Shown: positions 17,082 to 25,410, counted from the stretch's first letter. The stretch: 64,000 nucleotides of DNA from Comamonas sp. BIGb0152 (GCF_024809975.1 NZ_JANUDY010000006.1:124001-188000); one strand, 5' to 3'. Notes: generated by a model not told the origin, from the sequence alone. Made by a program: numbers and translations.

Positions 17082-17990
17082 TTACAGGGCCGCGTGCCAT
17101 TGCGCAATGGCGGCGCCCACCTTGGCCAGCACCTCATCGCTTTGCGCCGTCGTGCGCTCGCCGCCGGTCAGGAAGGCGGTGATGATCAGGCCTTCCGACG
17201 CGGCATTGGGCCAGGCGATCAGGCAATCGTTGGCGGTGCTGTTGGCACCGGCACCGGTCTTGCCACCCACGCGCCATTCACCGGGCAGGCCCGCACGCAC
17301 CCGCTTGTCGCCGGTGCGGCTGTCGCTCAGCCACTGCTGCAGCATCGCGCGGCCATAGCCCTTCAACACATCGCCTTGCAGCAGCGCTTGCAGGCTGGCC
17401 TGCATCGCACGTGGCGTGGTGGTGTCGCGGGCATCGCCCGGCTCGGCGGTGTTCAGCAAGGGCTCGATGCGGTCCAGCCGCGTGGCCTTGTCGCCCAAAG
17501 TGCGCAGCCAGGCCGTCAAGGCTTCGGGCCCGCCGCTGGCGCGCAGCAGCAGATTGGCGGCGACGTTGTCGCTCAGAACCACAATCGCCTCGCTCAGTTC
17601 CAGCAGGCTAATGCCGCCGGGCTGGTCCTTGTACTTTTCGGTCACCGGCGCATAGGGCACCATGTCGGCCGAGGTCACCAGCAGCTGCTGGCCCAGGTCC
17701 AGCGCCCCCGTCTGCCCCAGGTACAGCACATGCGCGGCCAGCAAAGTCTTGAAGGTGCTGCACATCGGAAAGCGCTCATCGCTGCGGTAGCCCGCTTCGC
17801 CGCCGGTCTCGCCATCCAAGGCGTACACGCCCAGGCGGCCACCGCTTTGGGCTTCAATCAAGGCCAGCGCCTTGTGCAAGGCGCGGTCGGCGCGGGGGTG
17901 GGCAGACTGGCGGGATGCGCATCCGGCCAGGCCAAAAACGGAGCCGCTGCCCATGACCAGGGTGGCGGCTACAAAGTGGCGTCGTTGCAT
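17082..17990 (-). CDS. class A serine beta-lactamase, predicted Tat lipoprotein
   Basis: Periplasmic enzyme hydrolysing beta-lactams through an acyl-serine. All class A motifs are present in this 302-residue reading. Ser78-Thr-Phe-Lys81 is the S-x-x-K motif and Ser140-Asp-Asn142 is the SDN loop. Glu176-Pro-Leu-Leu-Asn180 is the omega-loop ExxLN, and Lys244-Thr-Gly246 is KTG. The residue after KTG is Ala rather than the usual Ser/Thr. The N-terminus MQRRHFVAATL with LAGC (Cys24) combines a twin-arginine-like signal with a lipobox, so the mature enzyme may be an exported lipoprotein. An upstream GTG adds nine residues and would bury the signal. No AmpR-type LysR neighbour is present. The gene looks chromosomal and resident, since its base composition matches its surroundings. 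Confidence 0.92.
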   Translation of the reverse strand: MQRRHFVAATLVMGSGSVFGLAGCASRQSAHPRADRALHKALALIEAQSGGRLGVYALDGETGGEAGYRSDERFPMCSTFKTLLAAHVLYLGQTGALDLGQQLLVTSADMVPYAPVTEKYKDQPGGISLLELSEAIVVLSDNVAANLLLRASGGPEALTAWLRTLGDKATRLDRIEPLLNTAEPGDARDTTTPRAMQASLQALLQGDVLKGYGRAMLQQWLSDSRTGDKRVRAGLPGEWRVGGKTGAGANSTANDCLIAWPNAASEGLIITAFLTGGERTTAQSDEVLAKVGAAIAQWHAAL

Positions 17991-18111
17991 AGTGTTGCTC
18001 GCTGAAAAGGGTTCCACGGACGTGGCGATCCACCGAGCATACCTTGGCCCAAAGCTTGCGCCAGGATAGGACGCAAGCTTTGCTGCGGCAGGGCAACAGA
18101 CCAGAACGTGC

Positions 18112-18759
18112 TCAGGCCTTTTCGATCTTCAAGGCGACTTCATCGAGCAGCGCGGCAATCTTGTCGATCTGCTCGGCCGACAGCGCCGTCTCGCCGTCGC
18201 CCGCCATCTTCAGGCGCAGGGCCATCTTGAAGTTCTCGATCGCGCGCACCAGCTGCGGCGGGCGCTGGCGGGCCTCGCGGTCCTTGCCACGGGCCAGGCG
18301 GGTCAGCAGCAGCTGCAACGCATCGGCCTGCTCGGCGAGGGCCTGCTCGCCTTCAGCGGTGATGGTGTAGCGCTTGCGCCCGCCTTCGGATTCGCTGGCC
18401 GTCGCATGGCCCATGTCCACCAGGTAGCTCAAAGTCGGGTAAATGGTGCCGGGGCTGGGCTGGTAGTCGCCGCCCACCAGCTCGCCCACAGCGCGGATCA
18501 CGTCGTAGCCATGGCTGGGTTGCTGGCCAATCAAATGCAGCGCCAGCAGCTTGAGGCCGCCGGCCTCAAACATGCGCTCGCGCTTGTGCGCCAGGTGGCG
18601 CGCTGCGTCTGGCCCATGGCCGTGCGGGCCGTGGCCATGACCGGGACCATCGCCATGGTGGCGCGGGCCGCGACCGGGGCCGCCCTCGTCGCCCATATGG
18701 CGGCCACGGGGGCTGCAGAGGTGGGGGTGGTGGTGAAAGTGGTGGTGGGGATGTGGCAT
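18112..18759 (-). CDS. PadR family transcriptional regulator with His-rich N-terminus (YqjI-like)
   Basis: Regulator of 215 residues. The first ~50 residues are extremely His- and Gly-rich (MPHPHHHFHHHPHLCS then several HGHG/HGP units), as in E. coli YqjI, a nickel-responsive PadR protein. A PadR winged helix then runs from about residue 60: LKLLALHLIGQQPSHGYDVIRAVGE, the recognition-helix region YQPSPGTIYPTLSYLVDMG, and the wing GGRKRYTITAEG. A C-terminal coiled dimerisation region follows. The start is fixed by AAAGGA six to seven bases upstream; an in-frame ATG eight codons earlier lacks one. Palindromes in the leader suggest autorepression. Metal response is inferred from the His tract. 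No yqjH-like ferric reductase is adjacent. Confidence 0.87.
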   Translation of the reverse strand: MPHPHHHFHHHPHLCSPRGRHMGDEGGPGRGPRHHGDGPGHGHGPHGHGPDAARHLAHKRERMFEAGGLKLLALHLIGQQPSHGYDVIRAVGELVGGDYQPSPGTIYPTLSYLVDMGHATASESEGGRKRYTITAEGEQALAEQADALQLLLTRLARGKDREARQRPPQLVRAIENFKMALRLKMAGDGETALSAEQIDKIAALLDEVALKIEKA

Positions 18760-18775
18760 CTGTGTTCCTTTACTA

Positions 18776-18840
18776 AGATGCATCTAAGATATATCTTCCA
18801 TGAAGAACTTTCAAGCGGGTTTTTTGTAAAGATATATCTT
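18776..18840 (-). promoter_or_regulatory. PadR-type operator cluster: two identical 12-bp palindromes plus a 10-bp palindrome
   Basis: AAGATATATCTT occurs as a perfect palindrome at 18786-18797 and again at 18829-18840, 43 bp apart (about four helical turns). The adjacent palindrome AGATGCATCT lies at 18776-18785. All lie 17-81 bp upstream of the padR start codon. Identity and spacing strongly suggest cooperative binding sites for the regulator itself. Confidence 0.75.
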
Positions 18841-18947
18841 ATTTTCTGAAGCTGCTTTCTCCGCCTGCGGTGCAGCCGCGCTAGCGCTAAGCTATTGGCG
18901 CCTTGGGTTACATTCGTATACAACGAAATGAGGTCGAAGGAGATGGG

Positions 18948-20753
18948 ATGGCCGTGCTGATACCTGCACTGAGCAGTTGCGCTGGAAGGATGACCACAGG
19001 AGAAAAGCGCTTGGCTGAGCGCTTGCAGCAGAAGCTGGATGCGGACTACTTGCTGTGGTGGGATGTGCCCATCGGCCCCAAGCAGACGCGGCCGGACTTT
19101 GTGCTCGTGCATCCCCACCGGGGCGCTCTGATTTTGGAGACCAAGGACTGGCATCTGGGCACCATCCGCAAGGCCACACGGGAGTATTTCGAGATTCTGG
19201 CCAATGACAGCCAGCAGCCCAAGGTGGTTATGAGCCCGTTGCAGCAAGCGAGCCACTGCGCCATCCAGGTGGTCAATGCGCTGGCGCGCGATCCCCAGCT
19301 CATTCACACCGATGGCCCCTACCAAGGAAAACTGGCTTTTCCCTGGGGCCACGGCGTTGTGCTGACACGTATCAGCAGAAGGCAGTTTGACCAGGCCGGG
19401 CTGGATGCAGCCATTCCCAGCCACCTGGTGATCTGCCAGGACGAAATGCAGGAAGACGCTGATCCAGAGGCCTTCCAGCAGCGGCTGTGGGCCATGTTTC
19501 CTTATCGTTTCAAGCAAACGATAAGCCCCTCTCAGCTGGACCGTGTCCGCTGGCAGCTGTTCCCGGAAGTGCGGGTGCCCCAGCAGCAGCATCTGTTTGG
19601 CAGCGATGCCGATGGTGATGCAGAAGACCTGCCGGACATCATGCGCGTGATGGACATCCAGCAGGAGCAGCTGGCGCGCAGCCTGGGCGATGGCCACCGC
19701 GTTATCCACGGCGTAGCGGGCTCGGGCAAGACCATGATCCTCGGCTACCGCGCCGAGCATTTGTCTCAAACCCAAGCCCCGGGCAGCAAACCTATTCTGG
19801 TGCTCTGCTACAACGAACCGCTGGGTGTCAATCTGGCCGCCAGCATCGAGGCCAAAGGCCTGCAAGACCGTGTGCATGTACGCCACTTCCACAAATGGTG
19901 TCGAGAACAACTTGTCGCCCACAACCAACTTCCGGAGGGCAGCAACCAGTGGCCCCCAGGCAAGGCCATGCGGGAGTTCGAGCAGCGTCTCATCCAGGGC
20001 GTGGACAGCAAGCTGATACCTGCCGGCCAGTACCACGCCATCCTGATCGATGAAGGCCACGACTTCGCACCCGAATGGCTCAAGCTGATCACTCAGATGG
20101 TCGACCCGAATACCAACAGCCTGCTGCTGCTCTATGACGATGCACAAAGCATTTACGACCGGGGACAACAGCGCAATTTCAGCCTGAAAAGCGTCGGCAT
20201 CCAAGCCGCTGGCCGCACCACCATCCTCAAGATCAACTACCGCAATACACGGCAGATACTGCAGCTGGCGCACCGGGTGGCGGGCGATCTGCTCACCCCA
20301 GAAGAGGCCAAGGATGACGACGGCATACCGCTGCTAAAGCCCATAAGCTGTGGCCGCGAAGGTACCGAGCCTGTCGTCATCGATCTACCCAACTTGGCGC
20401 AAAGGGCCGCGCGCGTGGCAGAACTGCTGGCGGACCAGCATGCGCAGGGCATGGCCTGGGGAGAGATGGCCGTCCTCTGCCGCCACAAAGACGAGCTACT
20501 GGTCTGCGCCGACGCACTGCGCCGCAAAAATCTGCCTCACCGCGTGCGTGAGCGCTCCGGCCAATTTAAACCAGAAGAAAACGCTATCAAATTGATGACC
20601 ATGCATGTCAGCAAAGGACTGGAATGGCCGGTGGTCGCGGTGGTCATCAGCGACGCGGAGCGCAAGGCCAAGGATGTTCACAAAGACAGAGCGCTGGAAG
20701 CCAGATTGGTCTATGTAGCTTCCACCCGGGCCACGCAGCACCTGATTTGTTAA
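18948..20753 (+). CDS. NERD-domain superfamily I helicase
   Basis: A 601-residue protein fusing an N-terminal NERD nuclease-related domain with a UvrD/Rep-type helicase. In the NERD region, RPDFVLVHPHRGALILETKDW (about residues 47-67) carries the Asp and Glu-x-Lys pattern of PD-(D/E)xK nucleases. The helicase has Walker A GVAGSGKT at 255-262, Walker B LIDEGHDF near 366, the motif III-like LLLLYDDAQSIY, motif IV INYRNTRQI, motif V TMHVSKGLEWPVV and motif VI RLVYVASTRA. It probably processes DNA ends in repair or acts in defence. Start ATG 18948 has AAGGAG five bases upstream. It lies opposite padR and upstream of a ParD-like/aminopeptidase pair, with a 102-bp gap. A UvrD-like protein with NERD is known, but its role is open. 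Confidence 0.87.
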   Translation: MAVLIPALSSCAGRMTTGEKRLAERLQQKLDADYLLWWDVPIGPKQTRPDFVLVHPHRGALILETKDWHLGTIRKATREYFEILANDSQQPKVVMSPLQQASHCAIQVVNALARDPQLIHTDGPYQGKLAFPWGHGVVLTRISRRQFDQAGLDAAIPSHLVICQDEMQEDADPEAFQQRLWAMFPYRFKQTISPSQLDRVRWQLFPEVRVPQQQHLFGSDADGDAEDLPDIMRVMDIQQEQLARSLGDGHRVIHGVAGSGKTMILGYRAEHLSQTQAPGSKPILVLCYNEPLGVNLAASIEAKGLQDRVHVRHFHKWCREQLVAHNQLPEGSNQWPPGKAMREFEQRLIQGVDSKLIPAGQYHAILIDEGHDFAPEWLKLITQMVDPNTNSLLLLYDDAQSIYDRGQQRNFSLKSVGIQAAGRTTILKINYRNTRQILQLAHRVAGDLLTPEEAKDDDGIPLLKPISCGREGTEPVVIDLPNLAQRAARVAELLADQHAQGMAWGEMAVLCRHKDELLVCADALRRKNLPHRVRERSGQFKPEENAIKLMTMHVSKGLEWPVVAVVISDAERKAKDVHKDRALEARLVYVASTRATQHLIC

Positions 20754-20813
20754 GGGTCACCGGTTGCGTCAAGGGCGAAGTCCCGAGCTACGGAACGTCT
20801 CTGCAGAAAATAT

Positions 20814-20833
20814 ACGAAACATATACAATTCGT
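20814..20833 (+). promoter_or_regulatory. inverted repeat in the ParD-like/map promoter
   Basis: ACGAA (20814-20818) and TTCGT (20829-20833) form an interrupted palindrome with TATA at its centre, 23-42 bp before the ParD-like start. Position and symmetry suit an autoregulatory operator, as expected for an antitoxin-like ribbon-helix-helix protein. A similar TTCGT/ACGAA dyad with TATAC between (18913-18927) precedes the helicase gene. Confidence 0.45.
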
Positions 20834-20855
20834 TTATGTTTTACAGAGGATAGCC

Positions 20856-21086
20856 ATGGGCATCGTCAAAATTTCAGACCCCATGCATGAGAACCTGCGC
20901 ATCGCCAGTGCGGCGCTGAGCCGTTCCATCAATGCGCAGGCAGAGCACTGGATGCGGGTCGGCATGCTCGCCGAGATGTACCCCGACCTGGACCACCGGG
21001 CTATCTGCCAGGTGCTGGTGCAGGCGGAGCTGGAGGGGGGCCTGGATATCCATTCGCTGGTCGCCAAGCAGAAGGCGGCGGCATGA
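20856..21086 (+). CDS. ParD-like antitoxin family protein
   Basis: A 76-residue protein matching the ParD-like family (PF11903 type). It opens GIVKISDPMHENLRIASAALSRSINAQAEHWMRVGMLAE, a ribbon-helix-helix-style strand and two helices, and ends LEGGLDIHSLVAKQKAAA. AGAGGA lies nine bases before the ATG. Its ATGA stop/start overlap couples it to the methionine aminopeptidase gene that follows, a pairing seen in many proteobacteria. No ParE/RelE toxin is present. The protein may bind DNA to autoregulate the pair (see the inverted repeat upstream) or act on the aminopeptidase; neither is shown. Confidence 0.8.
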   Translation: MGIVKISDPMHENLRIASAALSRSINAQAEHWMRVGMLAEMYPDLDHRAICQVLVQAELEGGLDIHSLVAKQKAAA

Positions 21087-21877
21087 AGCACAGCACCACC
21101 CCAATCCATACGGCCAGTGAGCTGGCGAGCGCGCGCCAGGCGGCGCAGTTGGCGGCCGAGGTTTTGGAGATGATTGCGCCCCATGTGGTGCCGGGGGTCA
21201 GCACGGCGGCGCTCGATGCCATCTGCCATGACTACATCGTGAATGTGCAAAAGGCGGTGCCGGCCAATCTGGGTTACCAGGACTACCCCAAGACCATCCT
21301 GACCTCGGTGAACCATGTCGTCTGCCACGGCATCCCGTCCGAGGACCGGATTTTGAAAAAGGGCGACATCGTCAACATCGACGTGGCCGTTATCAAGGAT
21401 GGCTGGTTTGGCGATACCAGCCGTATGTTCTTTGTTGGCACGCCCAGCATTCTGGCCAAGCGCCTGGTGGAGACCACCTATGAGGCATTGCGCGCGGGGA
21501 TTGCCCAGGTGCGGCCGGGTGCCAGCTTGGGCGATATTGGCCATGCGATTGAGACGGTGGCCAAGCGCGCGGGCTTTGGTGTGGTGCGTGAGTTTTGCGG
21601 CCATGGCATTGGCCAGATCTACCACGACACCCCCAATGTGCTGCACTACGGCAACCCGGGCGAGGGCCTGGTGCTGGAGGCGGGCATGCTGTTCACAATC
21701 GAGCCGATGCTCAATGCCGGCAAGCGCCAGGTCAAGACCCTTGCCGATGGCTGGACCGTCGTGACCCAGGACCATTCGCTGTCGGCGCAATGGGAGCACA
21801 TGGTGGCGGTGACGCCCGACGGCCATGAGGTGTTGACCACCTGGCCCAATGGCACCGGCAGCTATCCGCCGGTATAA
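21083..21877 (+). CDS. map: type I methionine aminopeptidase
   Basis: Cytosolic metalloprotease removing N-terminal Met from nascent proteins, 264 residues as for type I enzymes. All five metal ligands are recognisable: the two Asp in VNIDVAVIKDGWFGDTSRMFF, the His in FCGHGIGQIYHDTPNV, Glu in MLFTIEPMLN and Glu in SAQWEHMVAV. The start overlaps the stop of the ParD-like gene by four bases, so translation is coupled. The housekeeping copy in such genomes normally sits next to rpsB. This one, tied to an antitoxin-like gene, is likely a second, specialised copy. It converges with the DUF4261 gene with only 3 bp between stops. Confidence 0.92.
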   Translation: MKHSTTPIHTASELASARQAAQLAAEVLEMIAPHVVPGVSTAALDAICHDYIVNVQKAVPANLGYQDYPKTILTSVNHVVCHGIPSEDRILKKGDIVNIDVAVIKDGWFGDTSRMFFVGTPSILAKRLVETTYEALRAGIAQVRPGASLGDIGHAIETVAKRAGFGVVREFCGHGIGQIYHDTPNVLHYGNPGEGLVLEAGMLFTIEPMLNAGKRQVKTLADGWTVVTQDHSLSAQWEHMVAVTPDGHEVLTTWPNGTGSYPPV

Positions 21878-21880
21878 ACC

Positions 21881-22717
21881 TCAGCGGCTCTGGCTGGCTG
21901 CCTCAGCCGGGCGCGGATCAATATCCAGCACCACACGCTCAGGCTCCACGAGCGCATCCAGGTGCTTGCAGGCCCATTTGCTGTGCCCGTCAATGCCGGC
22001 CACTGTATGGCCATCGGCAATCACATCGCCGTGCTCGACCAGGTAGACACCGGTATTGAACACAAAGCGCGAGACCTCGGCGGGGTCCAGCTCAGAGAAC
22101 AGCAGCTGCACATCGGGCACGCCAAAAGCAGAGCCGCCCAGGCTGTCCATCAGCATCTCGCCGGGGCGGTTGCTGATGTTGAAAAAACGCACATTGAGCA
22201 CGCCGTAGTAGACAAAACCGTCTGCATGGGCCTCTAGATAGCGCTGCGGATCGAGCAGGCAGCCCGCATTGGTCTGGCTGATCGCCGTGACTCCGCCGTT
22301 CTCGATCAGCACATGCATGACGGCTTGCAGGATCTCCAGCCGCTCGGGGGTGGATAGGCCCCGGCCCATGAATTCGCTCACCAGCACGCAGTGCTGGCAC
22401 TGGGCCAAGGCGCGCTCTTTCTCGGGCCAGTCCCAGGTTTGCTCAAGCGCGCTGGCGTAGTCGCTGGCATCCAGTGGCTGGTCTGCGCGGATGATCGCGA
22501 TCTCGCTGGGCACGCCCTGTTTGTCGCTGTAATCCACGCAGTAGTCGCCCAGCGCCAGCAAGATGGTGTCGCCGTCTGCCACCAGGTCTACCGCCCCCAG
22601 GCGCTCGGCCAGCGCAGCACGCAGGGTTTCACCATCCAGCAATGGGGGCTGGGCGTACAGGGCTTCAAAGGCCCACATATCGGGGGCCATGCGGGGCTCG
22701 GGATGGGGTTGTTCCAT
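21881..22717 (-). CDS. DUF4261 domain-containing protein
   Basis: A 278-residue cytosolic protein without signal peptide. The C-terminal ~75 residues, from MDSLGGSAFGVPDVQLLFSELDP through NTGVYLVEHGDVIADGHTVAG, match the DUF4261 pattern. The N-terminal part resembles the same large family in which a partly conserved VLVSEFMGRGLSTPERLEIL stretch precedes the domain. No function is known for the family. ATG 22717 is chosen; a TTG 15 codons earlier is possible, and neither has a good ribosome-binding site. It is divergent from the RDD gene and appears monocistronic. Confidence 0.78.
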   Translation of the reverse strand: MEQPHPEPRMAPDMWAFEALYAQPPLLDGETLRAALAERLGAVDLVADGDTILLALGDYCVDYSDKQGVPSEIAIIRADQPLDASDYASALEQTWDWPEKERALAQCQHCVLVSEFMGRGLSTPERLEILQAVMHVLIENGGVTAISQTNAGCLLDPQRYLEAHADGFVYYGVLNVRFFNISNRPGEMLMDSLGGSAFGVPDVQLLFSELDPAEVSRFVFNTGVYLVEHGDVIADGHTVAGIDGHSKWACKHLDALVEPERVVLDIDPRPAEAASQSR

Positions 22718-22830
22718 GGTGAGTTGCGGGCGGAGCTGAAAGGCCGCATCTTGCCATGGCAAGGGGAGGCCTTGTCACCCCGGCTTTACCGGAGAGGCCT
22801 AAGATGGCGCCTCTCAGTGGAGCAAACAAC

Positions 22831-23310
22831 ATGGATAACAGCGATCTGGAATTGGAATATGTCGGCTTTTGGGCGCGCGTGGGTGCGGCCTTGATCGACA
22901 CCGTGGTGTTGCTGGTCATCATCACGCCGGCCTTGGTCGCCATCTATGGCTGGGAGTACTTCATGGCCGAGGGCCTGGTGCAAGGCCCGGCCGATGTGCT
23001 GATCAGCTGGGTGCTGCCCGCTGTTGCCTGCATCTGGCTGTGGCACAAGCTGCGGGCCACACCGGGCAAGATGCTGATTGGTGCGGAGATCGTGGATGCC
23101 GAGACGGGCGAGGCGATGAGCCTGGGCCAATCGGTGGTTCGCTACCTGGGCTATTTTGTCTCTATCCTGCCGCTGTGCCTGGGCCTTATCTGGGTCGCGT
23201 TTGACCCGCGCAAACAGGGCTGGCACGACAAGATAGCCGGCACGGTGGTGGTGCGCCGCAAGGGTGGGCGCACCGCGCCGGTGGCCTTCAAGGGCCAGCG
23301 GCACGGTTAA
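22831..23310 (+). CDS. RDD family membrane protein
   Basis: A 159-residue inner-membrane protein of the RDD family. Helix 1 carries the diagnostic Arg and Asp residues (YVGFWARVGAALIDTVVLLV). Helix 2 follows near residue 65, KATPGKMLIG-like sequence (LRATPGKMLIGAEIVD) forms the conserved loop, and helix 3 (VRYLGYFVSILPLCLGLIWV) precedes FDPRKQGWHDKIAGTVVV at the end. Some RDD proteins act as Na+/H+ exchangers; most are uncharacterised. GGAG lies about eight bases before ATG 22831. It is convergent with the M20 peptidase gene. Confidence 0.86.
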   Translation: MDNSDLELEYVGFWARVGAALIDTVVLLVIITPALVAIYGWEYFMAEGLVQGPADVLISWVLPAVACIWLWHKLRATPGKMLIGAEIVDAETGEAMSLGQSVVRYLGYFVSILPLCLGLIWVAFDPRKQGWHDKIAGTVVVRRKGGRTAPVAFKGQRHG

Positions 23311-23339
23311 GACTGGCACCTGGTGCCAGCCTGCGCGCC

Positions 23340-24485
23340 TTAGTCCAGGTGGCGCAGCAGGTGCAGCCAGAAGCGGGCACGCATCTCCAGGGTAGACACC
23401 AGGATGTGCTCGTAGACCGTGTGCGCGCCGTCGCCATCGGCACCCAGGCCGTCCAGCGATGGCACGCCCATGGCCGAGGTGAAGTTGGCATCGCTGCCAC
23501 CACCGGTGGGGGGCGCTTCTTCCAGTGCAAAGCCGGCTTCGCGGGCCGATTGCTGGGCCTTGGCCAGCAGCGCTTCGGCGCGGGCGTCCTTGACCATCGG
23601 CGGGCGGTTCACTTCGACATCGATATCGAGCGTCAAGCCCTCGCCCACGGGGCGCAGCGCACGCATCTTGCCCACCAGCTCATCGGCGGCCTGCAGATCG
23701 GGCAGGCGGAAATCCACCACGCATTTGCAGAAGGCCGGCACGGTGTTGGTGGTGGTGCCTCCTTCGATGGTGCCCACGCTCACGGTCACGCCCCTCTGGT
23801 AGTCGGTCATCGCTTCCAGCGCCAGAATCTGGTGCGCCATTTCGCGGATCGCGCTGCGGCCCTTGTCATGCGCCACACCGGCATGCGATGCCAGGCCTTT
23901 GACGCCCAGGCGCAGCATGCCCGTGCCCTTTCGGGCGGTGACGCAGCGGCCGCCATTGGCGCGGGCCGGCTCGGCCACCAGGCAGTAGCGGGCATTGCGG
24001 GCAAAGGCCTCGATGTGCTTGCGCGATGCATGGCTGCCGGTTTCTTCGTCGGGCACGACCAGCAGGTCCACCGGCAGCGGCGTGCTGCCGGGCGTAGCCA
24101 CCGCGCTCATCGCTGTCAGCGCCAGGTAGATGCCGGCCTTCATGTCATAGCCGCCCGGGCCGTAGAGGCGGTCGCCTTCGATGCGGATCGGGTTGTCGGC
24201 CAGCATGCCGATGGGGTGCACGGTGTCCGAGTGGCCCAGGATCAGCAGGCCTTCACGGGTGTCACCCTCGGCGCGGTTCGTGATGTGCAGCACCGGCAGC
24301 ACCGGGCCCAGGCCCTGCTTGCCTTCGGCCTGGGTCTCGATCACCGTGGCGCGCAGGCCAGCGGCCGCTGCCTGGGCGCGCATCATCTCGACCATGCGGG
24401 CGATCGATGCGGGGTTGTTCGATGGCGACTCGCAGTGCATCCATGCCGAGATGCCATCCACCAGTTGTTGCGTTGTTGCTTGCAT
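23340..24485 (-). CDS. M20 family metallopeptidase (glutamate carboxypeptidase-like)
   Basis: Di-zinc hydrolase of the M20/M28 carboxypeptidase G2-like group, 381 residues. Catalytic-domain landmarks are LILGHSDTVHP (metal His and general Asp), GPGGYDMKAG (bridging Asp), and VPDEETGSHASR (catalytic Glu plus metal Glu). A dimerisation insertion (SHAGVAHDKGRSAIREMA) and the late ligand in DGLGADGDGAHTVYEH complete the fold. No signal peptide is evident, so it probably acts in the cytosol. It is the last gene of the peptide-type ABC operon, 46 bp after the alpha/beta hydrolase, and likely hydrolyses an imported dipeptide, N-acyl amino acid or folate-like amide. Confidence 0.87.
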   Translation of the reverse strand: MQATTQQLVDGISAWMHCESPSNNPASIARMVEMMRAQAAAAGLRATVIETQAEGKQGLGPVLPVLHITNRAEGDTREGLLILGHSDTVHPIGMLADNPIRIEGDRLYGPGGYDMKAGIYLALTAMSAVATPGSTPLPVDLLVVPDEETGSHASRKHIEAFARNARYCLVAEPARANGGRCVTARKGTGMLRLGVKGLASHAGVAHDKGRSAIREMAHQILALEAMTDYQRGVTVSVGTIEGGTTTNTVPAFCKCVVDFRLPDLQAADELVGKMRALRPVGEGLTLDIDVEVNRPPMVKDARAEALLAKAQQSAREAGFALEEAPPTGGGSDANFTSAMGVPSLDGLGADGDGAHTVYEHILVSTLEMRARFWLHLLRHLD

Positions 24486-24531
24486 CGTTGTTCCTTGGGT
24501 CTTGTCAAAAAGTTATAGCGTCTTGTGCGCG

Positions 24532-25410
24532 TTAAGCCGTCACGCGGCCGGCCCAGGGGGCCAGCCAGTCCGCATCGGGCATGCGGCCCTCAAACCATAA
24601 ATGGGCGCAGACATGGCTCATGGCCTCGCCATCGTGGCCAATGCCCGCTACTTCATGCAGTTGCCAGGCCAGCGGAATGCCCATCCGGGCAGCAGCCTGC
24701 TGGCCTGCGGCGTAGTAGTGGTGGGCACGGGCAAAGCGGTGCGGGCCTTGGCGCAGTGCGGCAGGCTCAGCGGGCAGGTTGGGGTCTTGGGTGTCGGTAT
24801 CGCGGTCGCCCGCCAAGATCACCAGCGGCGTGCGCAGCAGCTGGGCCAGCGCGTCACCCGCCAGGCCAATGCCGGCCAGGCCTTGTGGAAAATCCTGTTG
24901 GCTATCGGGCAAGGTGTACCAACCCGGGTTGCCCGCCGCCACACCGGCAAAGCCGGCTGCGCCCAGGGTGCTGACCAGGCGGTGCACAAACTGCCCGCCG
25001 GCCGAATGGCCAAACAGGTAGAGCGGCTGGCTGCGCACCACCCCGGCATCGCGCAGCTGCAGGGCCAGGTTGATCGCCGCCTGGTAGGCCCAGTAGGCGC
25101 GCGGCTGCAAGCGGCCCTCTTCGCTCCAGACGCTGCCGTTGTTATAGCTCTCCACCCCCGGCCAGTGCGCGTTGCCAAAGGTGGGCGCAATGATCTGCAG
25201 GCCATAGCGCTCGGCCGCCGGCATCCAGAAATCGCGGTAGTCGTCGCCATTGCGCAGCACACCGTGCTGCACCAGCACCAGCGGCGCATCGGCGGCCACC
25301 CCTTCGGGGCGGTAGCAGTTCAAGGTGATGGGCAGGTACAGTGCGCCGTCGCCGGCCTGCCATTCAAGGGCAAAACGGCCATGCTGCTGGGTAAAACGTT
25401 GCCAGTCCAT
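24532..25410 (-). CDS. alpha/beta hydrolase (PHB depolymerase/LpqC-like)
   Basis: Serine hydrolase of 292 residues. The nucleophile elbow is FGHSAGGQFVHRL. Other landmarks are LVLVQHGVLRNGDDYRDFW (oxyanion region) and LVILAGDRDTDTQDPN (acid). The late His is in VAGIGHDGEAM. The fold resembles PHB-depolymerase-like and dienelactone-type esterases with no export signal. GGAGG lies ten bases before ATG 25410; an upstream in-frame TTG contains that GGAGG and is rejected. The gene follows the two ABC ATPases by 31 bp in the same operon, so it presumably hydrolyses an imported ester or amide before the M20 peptidase acts. Confidence 0.84.
   Translation of the reverse strand: MDWQRFTQQHGRFALEWQAGDGALYLPITLNCYRPEGVAADAPLVLVQHGVLRNGDDYRDFWMPAAERYGLQIIAPTFGNAHWPGVESYNNGSVWSEEGRLQPRAYWAYQAAINLALQLRDAGVVRSQPLYLFGHSAGGQFVHRLVSTLGAAGFAGVAAGNPGWYTLPDSQQDFPQGLAGIGLAGDALAQLLRTPLVILAGDRDTDTQDPNLPAEPAALRQGPHRFARAHHYYAAGQQAAARMGIPLAWQLHEVAGIGHDGEAMSHVCAHLWFEGRMPDADWLAPWAGRVTA

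Noticed and set aside
18531-20273. Long minus-strand open frame opposite the NERD helicase
   Set aside because: It lacks protein-family character and is the complement of a clearly conserved helicase; high GC content creates long antisense frames.
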